Origin: Rhodobiaceae bacterium UBA7804
GTDB taxonomy: Bacteria > Pseudomonadota > Alphaproteobacteria > Parvibaculales > Parvibaculaceae
Assembly (NCBI GenBank): GCA_002480495.1
Contig: DLCG01000004.1
Location: 124,001-188,000, forward strand
Direction of reading: 5' to 3'
DNA length: 64,000 nt
The translations under genes and the position numbers were made by a program. Positions 1 to 9,480 of this stretch are shown one piece after another. The first letter of the stretch is position 1. Each line of letters starts with the position of its first letter. The notes beneath the pieces were generated by a model. The model was not told the origin of the DNA. It saw only the letters and a list, made by a program, of their open reading frames with translations, and did not search any database.

Positions 1-844
1 CGCTTATGCGTCTACGGGCCTGTCGCTTGGCGGCATTCTTTTCACGCCTCTTTCAGCGACGCTCGTCGAACGCTACGGGCTTGGCGAAGCAGCTTACTGG
101 CTGGCGCTTGTGCTCGTTCTGGGCGTCGTGCCTATCGCGCTGATCATGCTGCGAAAGAGCCCGGAAGCGATCGGACTGTCGCCGGACGGCGATCCGCCAC
201 AGCGTCAGGCGGACGGAAGTCTTGTGCCGCCCGACGGCGTTGGGTTCAGTGAAGCGATCCGAAGCCGCTTTTTCATACTCTGCACTGGAGCTTTCGTTTT
301 CTCGATGATGGCGCAGGTTGGGTCCCTCGCGCATCAGTTCCGCCTCGTGGCGACGCGCACGGGGGACGATCATGTCGCCGCTCTTGCCGTGTCGATCATG
401 GCGGCGTCGAGCATCGCCGGACGTCTCGTTGGCGGGTCGCTTCTCTCGCGCATCGCATCGAAAAACTATCTCTATGCGATCTATGTGCTGCAGGGGATTT
501 CTTTCTGCGCTTTTGCCTTCGCGGATGGGATGGTTGCCCTGTTCATCGTCTCGGCCATGTTCGGCGCGACGGTCGGTAACATGCAGATGATGCAACCACT
601 CATCATGGCCGAAGCCTTCGGCCTAAAAGCCTATGCGCGTATTCTCTCATTGGCTCAAATGATTACGACTTGTGCCAATGCCGCAGGCCCCGCCCTGCTC
701 GGTTTCCTTTATGCAACGGCGGGGGGATATCAGACCGCCTATCTGGTGATCACATTGTCCTCTGTTCTGGGCTTTGCCTGCCTGTATGCAGCCGGCCCCG
801 TGCGCGCTCTTCTCGATGCGCAGGAAAGGCCCCTACCGCGCTGA
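1..844 (+). CDS. MFS transporter, 3' portion (truncated by window start)
   Basis: The frame is open from base 2, so the start codon lies outside the window; about 280 residues of the C-terminal part are seen. Several hydrophobic stretches alternate with short charged loops, as in the second half of a 12-helix major facilitator. A typical cytoplasmic loop (LRKSPEAIGLSPDGD) precedes the last six helices, and a Gly-rich helix with GRLVGG follows near base 420. The substrate cannot be told from this part; monocarboxylate or anion MFS carriers look broadly similar. It ends 72 bases before the lyase gene on the same strand, so the two could be co-transcribed. Confidence 0.85.
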   Translation, partial: AYASTGLSLGGILFTPLSATLVERYGLGEAAYWLALVLVLGVVPIALIMLRKSPEAIGLSPDGDPPQRQADGSLVPPDGVGFSEAIRSRFFILCTGAFVFSMMAQVGSLAHQFRLVATRTGDDHVAALAVSIMAASSIAGRLVGGSLLSRIASKNYLYAIYVLQGISFCAFAFADGMVALFIVSAMFGATVGNMQMMQPLIMAEAFGLKAYARILSLAQMITTCANAAGPALLGFLYATAGGYQTAYLVITLSSVLGFACLYAAGPVRALLDAQERPLPR

Positions 845-916
845 AATGCTTCATGGATTTCACGTAGCGTCACAGCTAGACTGCGTCCGCTTTCCACTTA
901 TACCCCACGGACCGTC

Positions 917-1960
917 ATGAAACTGCCATCGAACTTTTACAAACCTCTCGCGATCGGTGCTCCGGACCCTTACCGGGAACTCCCGGTGCGGCTTGAACGG
1001 ATGATCCATTTTTTCCCCGGTCATAACGAGAAGGTTCGTTCGCGCGTCGGCGACATGATCCCGCAAGTGGATGTACTGCTCGGAAACCTTGAGGACGCCA
1101 TTCCGGCCGACCAGAAGGAAGCCGCACGCAAGGGCGTGATCGAGGTCGGCAAGGCGCATGACTTCGGCTCAACGGGATTCTGGGTGCGGATCAACCCGCT
1201 GAACAGCCCCTGGATGCTCGACGATGTCATGGAGCTGGTGGCAGAGATTGGCGACAAGCTTGACGTCATCATGCTGCCCAAGGTCGAAGGCCCATGGGAC
1301 ATCCATTATCTGGACCAGCTGCTCGCTCAGCTTGAAGCAAGGCACAGCGTAAAGAAGCCGCTCCTCATTCACGCAATCCTCGAGACCGCGCAGGGCGTGA
1401 AGAACGTGGAAGAGATCGCTGCCGCTTCACCGCGCATGCACGGCATGAGCCTGGGGCCAGCGGACCTCGCGGCTTCGCGCAAGATGAAAACGACGCGCGT
1501 CGGCGGCGGACATCCCTTCTACCGTGTGCTCGAAGACCCGAAAGAAGACGGAAGCACGCGCATCGCCGCGCAGCAGGATCTTTGGCACTACACCTTCGCG
1601 AAGATGGTGGATGCCTGCGTTGCCAACGGCATAAGCCCCTTCTACGGCCCCTTTGGCGACATCCAGGATCTCGACGCCTGCGAACAACAGTTCCGCAATG
1701 CCTTCCTTATGGGCTGTGTCGGCGCCTGGTCGCTGCATCCCAACCAGATCGCGATCGCCAAGCGCGTTTTCAGCCCGGATTCCGAGGAGGTCACCTTCGC
1801 TAAGAAGATCCTCGAAGCCATGCCGGACGGCACCGGCGTCGCCATGATCGATGGCAAGATGCAGGACGACGCCACCTGGAAACAGGCCAAGGTGATCGTG
1901 GACCTGGCGAGGAAGGTTGCCGAAAAGGATCCCGACCTCGCCAAGGCCTACGGTTTCTAG
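917..1960 (+). CDS. Malyl-CoA-lyase-like HpcH/HpaI aldolase (CitE family)
   Basis: The 347-residue protein looks like the Mg-dependent C-C lyases that cleave malyl-CoA, beta-methylmalyl-CoA or citramalyl-CoA to glyoxylate or pyruvate plus an acyl-CoA. Visible signatures are LEDAIP near residue 58 (acidic metal/substrate site), a MLPKVEG strand, an E-rich ILETAQGV segment, and [11 protein letters not shown] followed by [10 protein letters not shown] near residues 175-195, characteristic of the Mcl subgroup. The C-terminal [10 protein letters not shown] matches the conserved tail. It is slightly longer than typical Mcl proteins (about 320). The ATG has only a weak upstream purine run. Neighbours do not fix the exact substrate. 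Confidence 0.85.
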   Translation: MKLPSNFYKPLAIGAPDPYRELPVRLERMIHFFPGHNEKVRSRVGDMIPQVDVLLGNLEDAIPADQKEAARKGVIEVGKAHDFGSTGFWVRINPLNSPWMLDDVMELVAEIGDKLDVIMLPKVEGPWDIHYLDQLLAQLEARHSVKKPLLIHAILETAQGVKNVEEIAAASPRMHGMSLGPADLAASRKMKTTRVGGGHPFYRVLEDPKEDGSTRIAAQQDLWHYTFAKMVDACVANGISPFYGPFGDIQDLDACEQQFRNAFLMGCVGAWSLHPNQIAIAKRVFSPDSEEVTFAKKILEAMPDGTGVAMIDGKMQDDATWKQAKVIVDLARKVAEKDPDLAKAYGF

Positions 1961-1967
1961 GGCTTTG

Positions 1968-3071
1968 TCAGGAGAGCGTGGCGAGGGCCTCCGCACGGAA
2001 CGGCATGAGCTGATCGAAAGCGCCTGTATGGACCTTGTGTGCCCATGCGGGATCGACGAGTAGCGCCCGGCCGACACCGACAAGGTCGAACTCGCCCTTC
2101 TCCAGACGCTCAAGTAGCTCGTCGATGCCTGTCGCCTCGGAGCTTTCGCCCGCGAAAGAGGCAATGAACTCACCGGAGAGGCTGACGCTGCCCACGGTGA
2201 TGCTCGGCTTGCCGGTGAGCTTCTTCGTCCAGCCGGCAAGGTTGAGGTCCGAGCCTTCGAACTCCGGCTCCCAGAAGCGGCGCTGCGAACAGTGGAAGGC
2301 ATCGACACCGGCATCCGACAGCGGCTTGAGGAAAGCGCCCAGCTCTTCCGGCGTCTGCGCAAGCTTCACCGTATAGTCCTGCTGCTTCCACTGGGAGAAG
2401 CGAAGAATAAGCGGATAATCCTTGCCCGCGTGGCGGCGGATGGATTCGATGATCTCGACGGCAAACCGTGTGCGGCCGACAAGGTCCCCACCATACTCGT
2501 CCTCACGCTCATTGGTGCCAGCCCAGAAGAACTGGTCGATGAGATAGCCATGAGCGCCGTGGATTTCGACGCCGTCGAAACCGACTTCCCGTGCGTCGGC
2601 GGCTGCCTGTCCGAAAGCCTCGATGGTCTGCTTGATTTCCTCGCGGGTCATCGGCTCCGAACGCTTCTTGCCGGGCACGGCAAGGCCGGAGGGTCCATGG
2701 CTCGGCAGATGCGAATTGGTCGACTTGGCGGGATTGCGAGTCATGCCAGTGTGCCAGAGCTGCGGCATGATCTTGCCGCCGACGTCATGGACTTCATCCA
2801 CGACACGCTTCCAGCCTTTCAGTGCCTCTTCGCCCCAGAACTGCGGCACATTCGGATCGCTGGTCGCGACCGGCGTATTGACCGTGGTGCCCTCGGTGAT
2901 GATGAGCCCGCATTCGGCTTCGGCGCGGCGGCGGTAATAGGCGGCCACATCCGCTCCCGGCACGCCGCCAGGGGACTTGGAGCGCGTCATGGGCGCCATG
3001 ACGACGCGATTGGGCAACTCAAGCCCGTTGAGTATAAAGGGCTCGAACAGGGGGGCCACCGAGCGGCTCAT
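1968..3071 (-). CDS. Old Yellow Enzyme family NADH:flavin oxidoreductase
   Basis: This 367-residue FMN TIM-barrel reduces activated C=C bonds of enones, or nitro/nitrate esters. The N-terminus LPNRVVMAPMTRSK is the conserved OYE FMN strand. HGAHGYLIDQF near residue 180 carries the HxxH substrate-binding pair (many OYEs have HxxN), and DEYGGDLVGRTRF follows. The C-terminal FDLVGVGRALLVDP is the phosphate-binding end of the barrel. I chose the ATG at 3071 because AAGGAG lies just upstream; the longer open frame adds 32 unconserved residues. It is convergent with the lyase gene (7-base gap) and divergent from hspQ. Confidence 0.9.
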   Translation of the reverse strand: MSRSVAPLFEPFILNGLELPNRVVMAPMTRSKSPGGVPGADVAAYYRRRAEAECGLIITEGTTVNTPVATSDPNVPQFWGEEALKGWKRVVDEVHDVGGKIMPQLWHTGMTRNPAKSTNSHLPSHGPSGLAVPGKKRSEPMTREEIKQTIEAFGQAAADAREVGFDGVEIHGAHGYLIDQFFWAGTNEREDEYGGDLVGRTRFAVEIIESIRRHAGKDYPLILRFSQWKQQDYTVKLAQTPEELGAFLKPLSDAGVDAFHCSQRRFWEPEFEGSDLNLAGWTKKLTGKPSITVGSVSLSGEFIASFAGESSEATGIDELLERLEKGEFDLVGVGRALLVDPAWAHKVHTGAFDQLMPFRAEALATLS

Positions 3072-3229
3072 AAGCTTCTCCTTGGTATGGGAAAAATTGC
3101 GATAGGCGCCATATTGGGTATTTGTTCCCGAATGGCAATGCCGAGGCGCAACCCTCTGTCGCGGCAAGGGTTTTACCCTCCCCGCCTAACTGTTAGAATT
3201 GCGTGTTTCTGGAGAAGCGAAAGCTGGCC

Positions 3230-3562
3230 ATGCAAGTGAACCGGGAAGCCAAGTTCAGGATAGGACAAGTGGTACGCCACCGGTTCTATCCCTTCCGCGG
3301 CGTAATTTTCGACGTCGATCCAACCTTCAACAACACCGAGGAATGGTGGCAGTCCATTCCAGAAGAGGTACGCCCGCGCAAGGACCAGCCTTACTATCAC
3401 CTGCTGGCAGAGAACTCGGATACGGAATATGTGGCCTATGTGTCCGAGCAGAATCTGCTGCCCGACGAGTCGGGTGAGCCTGTGAGGCACCCCCAGGTGC
3501 AAGAGTTGTTCGGCCCCCTTAAAGACGGTTTCTACGCTGTCCGGGCGAAATCCGCGCACTGA
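3230..3562 (+). CDS. hspQ: HspQ/YccV-like heat-shock protein
   Basis: A 110-residue protein of the HspQ (hemimethylated-DNA-binding YccV) family, which in enterobacteria tunes Lon proteolysis and affects DnaA stability. Diagnostic segments are AKFRIGQVVRHRFYPFRGVI, DVDPTFNNTEEWW, DQPYYHLLAE and YVSEQNLLPD. The ATG at 3230 gives the usual family N-terminus; a GTG at 3203 would add nine residues but has no SD, while a GGAG lies 15 bases before the chosen ATG. The gene stands alone, divergent from the OYE gene. I saw no convincing sigma-32 promoter upstream. Confidence 0.85.
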   Translation: MQVNREAKFRIGQVVRHRFYPFRGVIFDVDPTFNNTEEWWQSIPEEVRPRKDQPYYHLLAENSDTEYVAYVSEQNLLPDESGEPVRHPQVQELFGPLKDGFYAVRAKSAH

Positions 3563-3672
3563 ATTTCCGGTGAAACCGTGCTAGGAGATTCTGCCGCGAG
3601 GCGTGGCGGTGCAGGCCTTTAGGGGGCGGAAGATTGCGGCAAGACCGGCGAACCTATCTTATCCGGAGAATT

Positions 3673-4356
3673 ATGGATGGCTGGAACAGGTTTTATGTGA
3701 ACCGTTTCATCGCCCCTGCATTCGACTCTCTCGGTCCTGGGATCGATGTATCCAGCCCGAAAAATATCGAAATCTGGGGAGGCGGGATTACCGCAGGAAG
3801 CCACCTCCATCTTCATGCGTCACGCGGCAGTCTTGTACGATTGGCAACATGGCGCACTGGCGAACGCGAGGGACGCATAGATATCGGGGATTGCGTTCTG
3901 ATCAGTCCCGGCACGCACATAGTCGCATCCGAAGAGATAGTCATCGGCAGCGACACGATGATTGCCAGTAATTGCTATATCTCGGATTCTGATTGGCACG
4001 ATACTTACGACCGCACAGCGGAGCTGGACAAACACCGCCCCATAAGGATCGGCGAAAACGTCTGGCTGGGTGTGCGGGCCATCGTCGGCAAGGGCGTGAC
4101 CATCGGCGAAAACAGCATCATCGGCGCGGGATCTGTGGTGACCCGGGATATACCGGCCAATTGCATTGCCGCAGGCAACCCGGCGCGCGTGGTGCGCGAG
4201 CTCGATACGACGCGTGAATTCAAACGCCGCTCCACGCTTTTCAGGAATCCGGAAAAGCTTGAGCAGGATATGGACAATCTGATGCGCTATCTCCTGCGCA
4301 AGAACACAACCCTCGGATGGCTCCGGAGCGTGTTCTCGCCCTCAGGAACGGATTGA
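3673..4356 (+). CDS. Left-handed beta-helix (hexapeptide) acyltransferase
   Basis: The 227-residue protein has the imperfect hexapeptide repeats of the CysE/LacA/WbbJ acetyltransferases: a first set near residues 75-105 (IDIGDCVLISPGTHIVASEEI) and a second near 130-170 (IRIGENVWLGVRAIVGKGVTIGENSIIGAGSVV). It closes with the typical AAGNPARVVREL. SDSDWHD near residue 105 supplies the catalytic-type histidine. The likely role is O- or N-acetylation of an envelope sugar, using acetyl-CoA. The ATG at 3673 follows CGGAGAA closely; an upstream TTG in frame has no better signal. It is convergent with the IalB gene, with stops four bases apart. Confidence 0.8.
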   Translation: MDGWNRFYVNRFIAPAFDSLGPGIDVSSPKNIEIWGGGITAGSHLHLHASRGSLVRLATWRTGEREGRIDIGDCVLISPGTHIVASEEIVIGSDTMIASNCYISDSDWHDTYDRTAELDKHRPIRIGENVWLGVRAIVGKGVTIGENSIIGAGSVVTRDIPANCIAAGNPARVVRELDTTREFKRRSTLFRNPEKLEQDMDNLMRYLLRKNTTLGWLRSVFSPSGTD

Positions 4357-4360
4357 AGCG

Positions 4361-4918
4361 TCAGGACTTGGGTACCGGAATGGCGGCAATGGCCTTCGAT
4401 ACGCCGTCAAGCTTCACTGGCACATTCACATCGCCCTTGCCCACAAGACGGAAGAGCACCTTCATTTCGGCGCCATTCTTGATCGCGTTCAGACGTTCCG
4501 GCGTCAGCAATATCTCCGTCTGACAGCCGCCGGGAAGGCAATACATGAACTGCTGGCTGAACTTCTCCTTACCGTCCACGTCCCAGCCGATACCGTTGGG
4601 CAGGAAGGTGCCAAGCGGCGTGATGGCGAACATGAAAAGATCCCGCTGGCCATCTTCGTCCGTATCCTTGGAGCTGTAGCCGATGCCGACATAGGCGATG
4701 CGTTGTTTTTCTTCGCCGATACGCACATCGACGAAGGCATGGCATTGTTCCGCTCCCGCCTCGTTCTTCTCGCAGCGGGTACTCCAGGTACCGAAACTTT
4801 CAATCTTGTCGTTGGCTCCGGCGGCCGCTCCTGCCGTCTGGGCAACGGCCGGGGAGAAGCCCGCGCCGGCGATGAAGGCCGCGGCGGCGACGCCGGAAAG
4901 AAAGCGCCGAAATAGCAT
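4361..4918 (-). CDS. Invasion-associated locus B (IalB) family periplasmic protein
   Basis: A 185-residue exported protein with a clear signal peptide (LFRR, an Ala-rich core, cleavage after PAVAQ). The mature part has the IalB pattern: FGTWSTRC near residue 42, a second Cys in EQCHAF, and a paired CLPGGCQTE near residue 130, so two disulfides are likely. IalB homologues are widespread in Alphaproteobacteria; in Bartonella one affects erythrocyte invasion, but in free-living relatives the role is unknown and probably envelope-related. AAGGA precedes the ATG. It is monocistronic and divergent from the solute-binding protein gene. Confidence 0.85.
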   Translation of the reverse strand: MLFRRFLSGVAAAAFIAGAGFSPAVAQTAGAAAGANDKIESFGTWSTRCEKNEAGAEQCHAFVDVRIGEEKQRIAYVGIGYSSKDTDEDGQRDLFMFAITPLGTFLPNGIGWDVDGKEKFSQQFMYCLPGGCQTEILLTPERLNAIKNGAEMKVLFRLVGKGDVNVPVKLDGVSKAIAAIPVPKS

Positions 4919-5148
4919 AGTTGGTATCCTTTCAGGACTGAGCGTTCATTCGAGCCTTACCGTCGCGTCAGATTGGGCAACGACGGCAGTCTGCACTGAG
5001 CGCTACCCTCGCATTTCGGCATAAAGAAGGCACAGGGAATCTTTGAAGAATCGTCCCAATTCCTCAATTCTGCACACATTAACCAATTGCGGACGGGGTC
5101 ATGAAGCGAAGCGCCCGTGTGAACAAGCTCCTTGTCTGGAGGAGTCGC

Positions 5149-6939
5149 ATGTACCGCTGCCTGGCCGCGGGACTTTTCTGTATCGCAGCCTCCCTGTTCC
5201 TGCCGGATGCCGCCTTTGCCGGGCACGCCATTGCGATGCATGGCGGGCCGCTCTATCCGGCCGATTTCCGGCATTTCGACTATGTGAACCCTGAAGCACC
5301 TAAAGGCGGTTCTATCGTATTCGGTGCGACCGGCAGCTTCGACAGCCTCAATCCGTTCATCGTTCGCGGAACATCGGCGATCGGTTTGCGCGAGCACGTC
5401 TTCGAGAGCTTGCTGGCGCGAGGCTATGACGAGCCCTTCACGCTTTACGGTCTGCTGGCGGAATCCGTGGATATGCCGGACGACCGCAGTTCGATCACAT
5501 TCACGCTCAATCCGAAGGCGCGCTTTTCAGACGGCGAGCCTGTCACCGTGGACGATGTGATCTTTTCGCTAGAAACACTGAGGGACAAGGGGCGGCCAAA
5601 CTACAAGACCTACTATTCCAAGGTCTCGAAGGTGCAGAAGCTCGGTCCGCGAACATTCCGCTTCGTCTTCGATGCAGATGGGGACCGGGAAATTCCGCTC
5701 ATCATGGGTCTCATGCCGATAATCCCCAAGCATGTTTATAGTGCGCGCGACTTCGGCAGTGCGGGTTTTGAAACACCAATCGGTAGCGGTCCCTATGTGG
5801 TCGAGAAGATCGAACCAGGCTCAAACATTACCTATCGCCGCGACCCGAACTACTGGGGCGTGGAGCTGCCGGTGAATGTCGGACAGAACAACATCGACCG
5901 TCTGACCTACGAATATTTCCGCGACGCCAATGCCTCCTTCGAGGCCTTCAAGACCGGTATCTATCACGCCCGTCCCGAAGACGATCCAGGTCGCTGGACC
6001 ACCGGCTACGACTTCCCGGCCCTTCGTGACGGACGAGTACGCAAGGAAGTTTTCGAAAGCGGCATGCCCTCCGGCATGTATGCACTCGTCTTCAACACGC
6101 GGCGTCCCGCCCTCGCCGACCGGCGCGTCCGCGACGCCCTGATCCAGCTTTTCAATTTTGCCTGGGTGAACCGGAATCTCTATTACGACGCCTATGTCCG
6201 CACCCAGAGTTTCTTTGACGGTTCGGAACTTGGCTCACACGGGCTTGCGGCAAGCAAAAAGGAGAGAGAATTGCTGGCGCCTTTTCCAGGCGCAGTGACA
6301 CCCGAAATCATGGCTCATGGCTGGCAGGCTCCGAAGGGTGACCCTTCAGGGCAGGACCGTGAGAATCGCGTCCGCGCCGTCTCGATGCTCAAGCAGGCAG
6401 GATATGAAATCCGGAACGGAAGGATGGCGGATGTGAAGACGGGCAGGCCGCTCGCATTCGAGATACTGGTGGCGACGCCCTCGGAAGAACGCCTCGCCCT
6501 CACCTATTCCAGAATGGTGAAACGCATTGGTGTCGAAGCCACGGTACGAAACGTCGATCCAAGCCAGTATCAGGAGCGTCGAAACAACTATCAGTATGAC
6601 ACGATTTTCAACAGCTGGTTCTCATCTCTCTCGCCCGGCAACGAACAAAGCTTCTACTGGGGATCGGAAGCGGCACGCATGCCCGGAACACGCAACTACA
6701 TGGGCGTTACCGAGCCAGCGGTGGATGCGATGATCGCGGCCATGCTGGAGGCCCGCACGCGGGAGGATTTCATTGCCGCGGTGCGGGCGATGGATCGCGT
6801 ATTGCTTTCCGGCGCCTACATTATTCCGCTCTTCCATCAGCCCGAGCAATGGCTCGCGCTTTGGCAGAAGGTCAGGACACCGGAAAAAACATCTCTCTAT
6901 GGCTATCGCAGCGGCACATGGTGGATCGAGGAAAAATAG
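5149..6939 (+). CDS. Extracellular solute-binding protein family 5 (YejA-like)
   Basis: The 596-residue periplasmic binding protein is of the oligopeptide ABC type. A signal peptide ending DAAFA is followed by the YejA-like start GHAIAMHGGPLYP. EAPKGGSIVFGATGSFDSLNPF, then LAESVDMPDD and FTLNPKARFSDGEPVTVDDV, are the conserved SBP_bac_5 blocks. The ATG at 5149 has a strong GGAGGAG five bases upstream and gives a normal signal peptide; the ATG at 5101 would add 16 basic residues without an SD. No permease or ATPase genes follow, so its transporter must be encoded elsewhere. Confidence 0.88.
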   Translation: MYRCLAAGLFCIAASLFLPDAAFAGHAIAMHGGPLYPADFRHFDYVNPEAPKGGSIVFGATGSFDSLNPFIVRGTSAIGLREHVFESLLARGYDEPFTLYGLLAESVDMPDDRSSITFTLNPKARFSDGEPVTVDDVIFSLETLRDKGRPNYKTYYSKVSKVQKLGPRTFRFVFDADGDREIPLIMGLMPIIPKHVYSARDFGSAGFETPIGSGPYVVEKIEPGSNITYRRDPNYWGVELPVNVGQNNIDRLTYEYFRDANASFEAFKTGIYHARPEDDPGRWTTGYDFPALRDGRVRKEVFESGMPSGMYALVFNTRRPALADRRVRDALIQLFNFAWVNRNLYYDAYVRTQSFFDGSELGSHGLAASKKERELLAPFPGAVTPEIMAHGWQAPKGDPSGQDRENRVRAVSMLKQAGYEIRNGRMADVKTGRPLAFEILVATPSEERLALTYSRMVKRIGVEATVRNVDPSQYQERRNNYQYDTIFNSWFSSLSPGNEQSFYWGSEAARMPGTRNYMGVTEPAVDAMIAAMLEARTREDFIAAVRAMDRVLLSGAYIIPLFHQPEQWLALWQKVRTPEKTSLYGYRSGTWWIEEK

Positions 6940-6972
6940 ATCGCACAAACCGCGGATCAAGAGCCGAAAAAA

Positions 6973-7007
6973 GAAAGTTCTCGCTCCATTGTCATCGCAG
7001 AACTTTC
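6973..7007. other. Inverted repeat between solute-binding protein and fadL genes
   Basis: A perfect 9-base stem (GAAAGTTCT with AGAACTTTC) encloses a 17-base loop, 33 bases after the preceding stop codon. An A6 run precedes the left arm and a GTTTTC lies three bases after the right arm. It could be a weak terminator or a protein-binding dyad; the lack of a direct U-run argues against a strong intrinsic terminator. Confidence 0.4.
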
Positions 7008-7112
7008 GCTGTTTTCTAGCGTCTGTCGATCCAGCTCGTCGTCTGAAAGCTGGGGCGCTGTGGGGCGAAAAGTTCAGACGTCGGGCCTACCTGCGTTTCA
7101 GGGAGGACCCGA

Positions 7113-8465
7113 ATGACAAGACGTTTCTCAGCCCCGGCATTTGCGGCGGCAACGCTTGCAGGCATCGTTGCCGTTACGCCGGCAGCATGGTCGGCAGGAT
7201 ACGCGGTGCGCGAACAATCTGCTGAAGCCCAGGGTATGGCCTATGCGGGCATTTCGGCAGGCACCGGAAACATCAGCTCCATCTTCTACAATCCTGCAAC
7301 GCTGGCTCTCCACAGCGGTGTGAACGTGACAGGTGAGTTCGCCTGGATCGTGCCCGATGTCGAACTGATGAACGCTCAGGCAACTACAATCTACGGCACG
7401 TCCATCACCGGCGGCAGCGGCGGCAATCTCGCTCACCAGGCATTCGTGCCGGCCTTCTACGGCTCGTGGCAGATCGCGCCGGACTGGCATCTCGGCTTTT
7501 CCTTCAACGCGCCTTTCGGCTTCACCACCTCCTCCGAAGATCCCGACTGGATCGGCCGCTATCATGCGCTCGGATCGCGGCTGAGGACCTATAACGCCGA
7601 GCCGATGGTCGCCTGGCAGGTGTCGCCCGGCGTTGCCATCGGCGGCGGCATTCAGGTGCAATATACCGACGCGCGCCTTACCAGCGCGATCGACCTTGGC
7701 ACGGTGGGAACGATCGAGGGGGCGCCGGGTGGCGTTCCCGGCAGCCCGGCGCAGGAAGGTTTCGCGGCCATCGAGGGCGACGACTGGTCATACGGCTATT
7801 CGCTCGGCATCCTGCTGACGCCCGCACCGGGCACGAGGATCGGCGTCGGCTACCGCTCGGCGATGGATATCGACCTCAAGGGCGACGCTAATTTCGCGCT
7901 GAGCGCCTATGGCCAGCTTCTCTCCTCGTTTTCCGGCGCGCTGGTGCCGACGGGCGGCAGCGCCTCGGTCACGACACCGGAAATGGTGACGCTCGGCATC
8001 AAACAGGACCTCGACCCGCAATGGACGCTGGCTGCGGAACTCGCATGGACACGCTGGAGCCGTTTCGACCAGCTTGTCGTGGATTTCGACAACCCGGCGC
8101 AGCCCAGCGAAGTGACGCTGGAAGAATGGGAAGACAGTATCTTCCTGGCGCTGGGCCTAACCTACCGGCCGACCGACAAGCTGCGCCTGCGCACCGGCGT
8201 CGCCTTCGATGAAGGCGTTGTGCCGAGCGCCGACCGGCGTACCCCCCGCATCCCGGATTCGGATCGCTACTGGCTTTCCTTCGGCGCGGGCTACGATCTC
8301 ACCGAGAGCATGACGATCGACGCGGCCTACACGCATATCTTTTCGCCGGATGCTCACATGAACCAGCAGGTGGCGGATACGGGCAATGCGGCAAGGGGAA
8401 ACCTCTCCGGCACGTTCCAGTCCTCGGCCGATATCGTCAATGCGAGCCTCAGCATGAAGTTCTGA
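7113..8465 (+). CDS. FadL/OmpP1/TodX-type outer-membrane channel
   Basis: A 450-residue outer-membrane beta-barrel that would carry long-chain fatty acids or other hydrophobic compounds across the outer membrane. After the signal peptide (cleavage near AAWSA) the mature start is GYAVREQSAEAQGMAYAG, the FadL N-terminal hatch pattern. NISSIFYNPATLA is the conserved NPA hatch motif, and the C-terminal strand VNASLSMKF ends in the aromatic residue of barrel proteins. GGGAGGA sits before the ATG. The next gene starts within a few dozen bases, so this channel may share a transcript with the lipid/acyl-CoA block. Confidence 0.88.
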   Translation: MTRRFSAPAFAAATLAGIVAVTPAAWSAGYAVREQSAEAQGMAYAGISAGTGNISSIFYNPATLALHSGVNVTGEFAWIVPDVELMNAQATTIYGTSITGGSGGNLAHQAFVPAFYGSWQIAPDWHLGFSFNAPFGFTTSSEDPDWIGRYHALGSRLRTYNAEPMVAWQVSPGVAIGGGIQVQYTDARLTSAIDLGTVGTIEGAPGGVPGSPAQEGFAAIEGDDWSYGYSLGILLTPAPGTRIGVGYRSAMDIDLKGDANFALSAYGQLLSSFSGALVPTGGSASVTTPEMVTLGIKQDLDPQWTLAAELAWTRWSRFDQLVVDFDNPAQPSEVTLEEWEDSIFLALGLTYRPTDKLRLRTGVAFDEGVVPSADRRTPRIPDSDRYWLSFGAGYDLTESMTIDAAYTHIFSPDAHMNQQVADTGNAARGNLSGTFQSSADIVNASLSMKF

Positions 8466-8521
8466 TGCATGAGCATCTTCTCCTGCTATCCTTTGGAAAA
8501 AAGGAGTCGGGGAGGATGCCC

Positions 8522-9445
8522 ATGAAGGACCGGATCGGGGAATGGCGGCAGCGTCTGAAGCTGCCGCTTGTTGCCGCGCCCATGTTTCTGATTTCGGGGC
8601 CGGAGCTCGTGCTTGCGGCCTGCCGGCAAGGCGTTATCGGCAGTTTTCCCACCCCGAATGCGCGGACCGTGGCCGACCTCGACCAGTGGCTCGACCGGAT
8701 AACTTCCGGCCTCACGGAAAGAGACGCGCCCTGGGCGGCGAACGTCGTGGTTCACCGTTCGAATGCCCGGCTCGACGAGGACCTCGACCTCATCATCCGC
8801 TACAAGGCGCCTCTCGTCATCACCGCGCTTGGAAGTCCGCGCGCCATCGTCGAGCGCGTGCATGGCTATGGCGGCAAGGTCTTTGCCGATGTGAACTCGG
8901 TGGCATTCGCAAAAAAGGCGGCCGCTGCAGGTGTGGACGGCCTCGTGCTCGTTGCAGCCGGCGCGGGCGGCCACACCGGCAACATGACGGGGTTTTCCTT
9001 CGTGCCCGCCGTTCGCGAATTCTTCGACGGACCTTTGATTCTCGGCGGCGGTATCACCGATGGTGCGGGTATTCGCGCGGCGGAGGTGCTCGGCGCCGAT
9101 CTCGCCTATATGGGAACGCGCTTCATCGCCTGTGAGGAAAGTCTCGCGCCGCCCGCCTATCGCGACATGCTCGTTTCGTCGACCGTGGACGATCTCATCC
9201 TTACCCGCGCGATAACCGGCGTCGCCGCGAACTGGCTGAAGCCGAGCATCGCCAATGCAGGCATGAACCTCGACGCGATGGAGAAGAACCCGGATATCGA
9301 CTTCACCGATCCGCAATCCGGCGCGAAACGCTGGGCGCAGGTCTGGTCTGCCGGGCACGGCGTCGGCCTGATCGACCGCACGGAGCCTGCGGCAAGCCTC
9401 ATCGCAAGACTGAAAGAAGAATACGAGGCGGCGAGAAAAAGATAG
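8522..9445 (+). CDS. Nitronate monooxygenase (2-nitropropane dioxygenase family)
   Basis: An FMN TIM-barrel of 307 residues that would oxidise alkyl nitronates or propionate-3-nitronate. The N-terminal LPLVAAPMFLISGPELV is the conserved family start. AAGAGGHTG near residue 145 is the FMN phosphate/active-site histidine loop; LILGGGI and ADLAYMGTRF are the later FMN contacts. The ATG at 8522 has GGGGAGG six bases upstream; an ATG two codons earlier and one at 8465 are also in frame. Some homologues annotated this way act as enoyl reductases, so the substrate is open. A CoA ligase follows 35 bases on. Confidence 0.87.
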   Translation: MKDRIGEWRQRLKLPLVAAPMFLISGPELVLAACRQGVIGSFPTPNARTVADLDQWLDRITSGLTERDAPWAANVVVHRSNARLDEDLDLIIRYKAPLVITALGSPRAIVERVHGYGGKVFADVNSVAFAKKAAAAGVDGLVLVAAGAGGHTGNMTGFSFVPAVREFFDGPLILGGGITDGAGIRAAEVLGADLAYMGTRFIACEESLAPPAYRDMLVSSTVDDLILTRAITGVAANWLKPSIANAGMNLDAMEKNPDIDFTDPQSGAKRWAQVWSAGHGVGLIDRTEPAASLIARLKEEYEAARKR

Positions 9446-9480
9446 GCGCGGTCGCGCAACGCTTTGGGAGGAGCACGCGC

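Noticed and set aside
3072..3229. Possible sigma-32 promoter for hspQ
   Set aside because: No CTTGAA-like and CCCCAT-like boxes at suitable spacing were found by eye.
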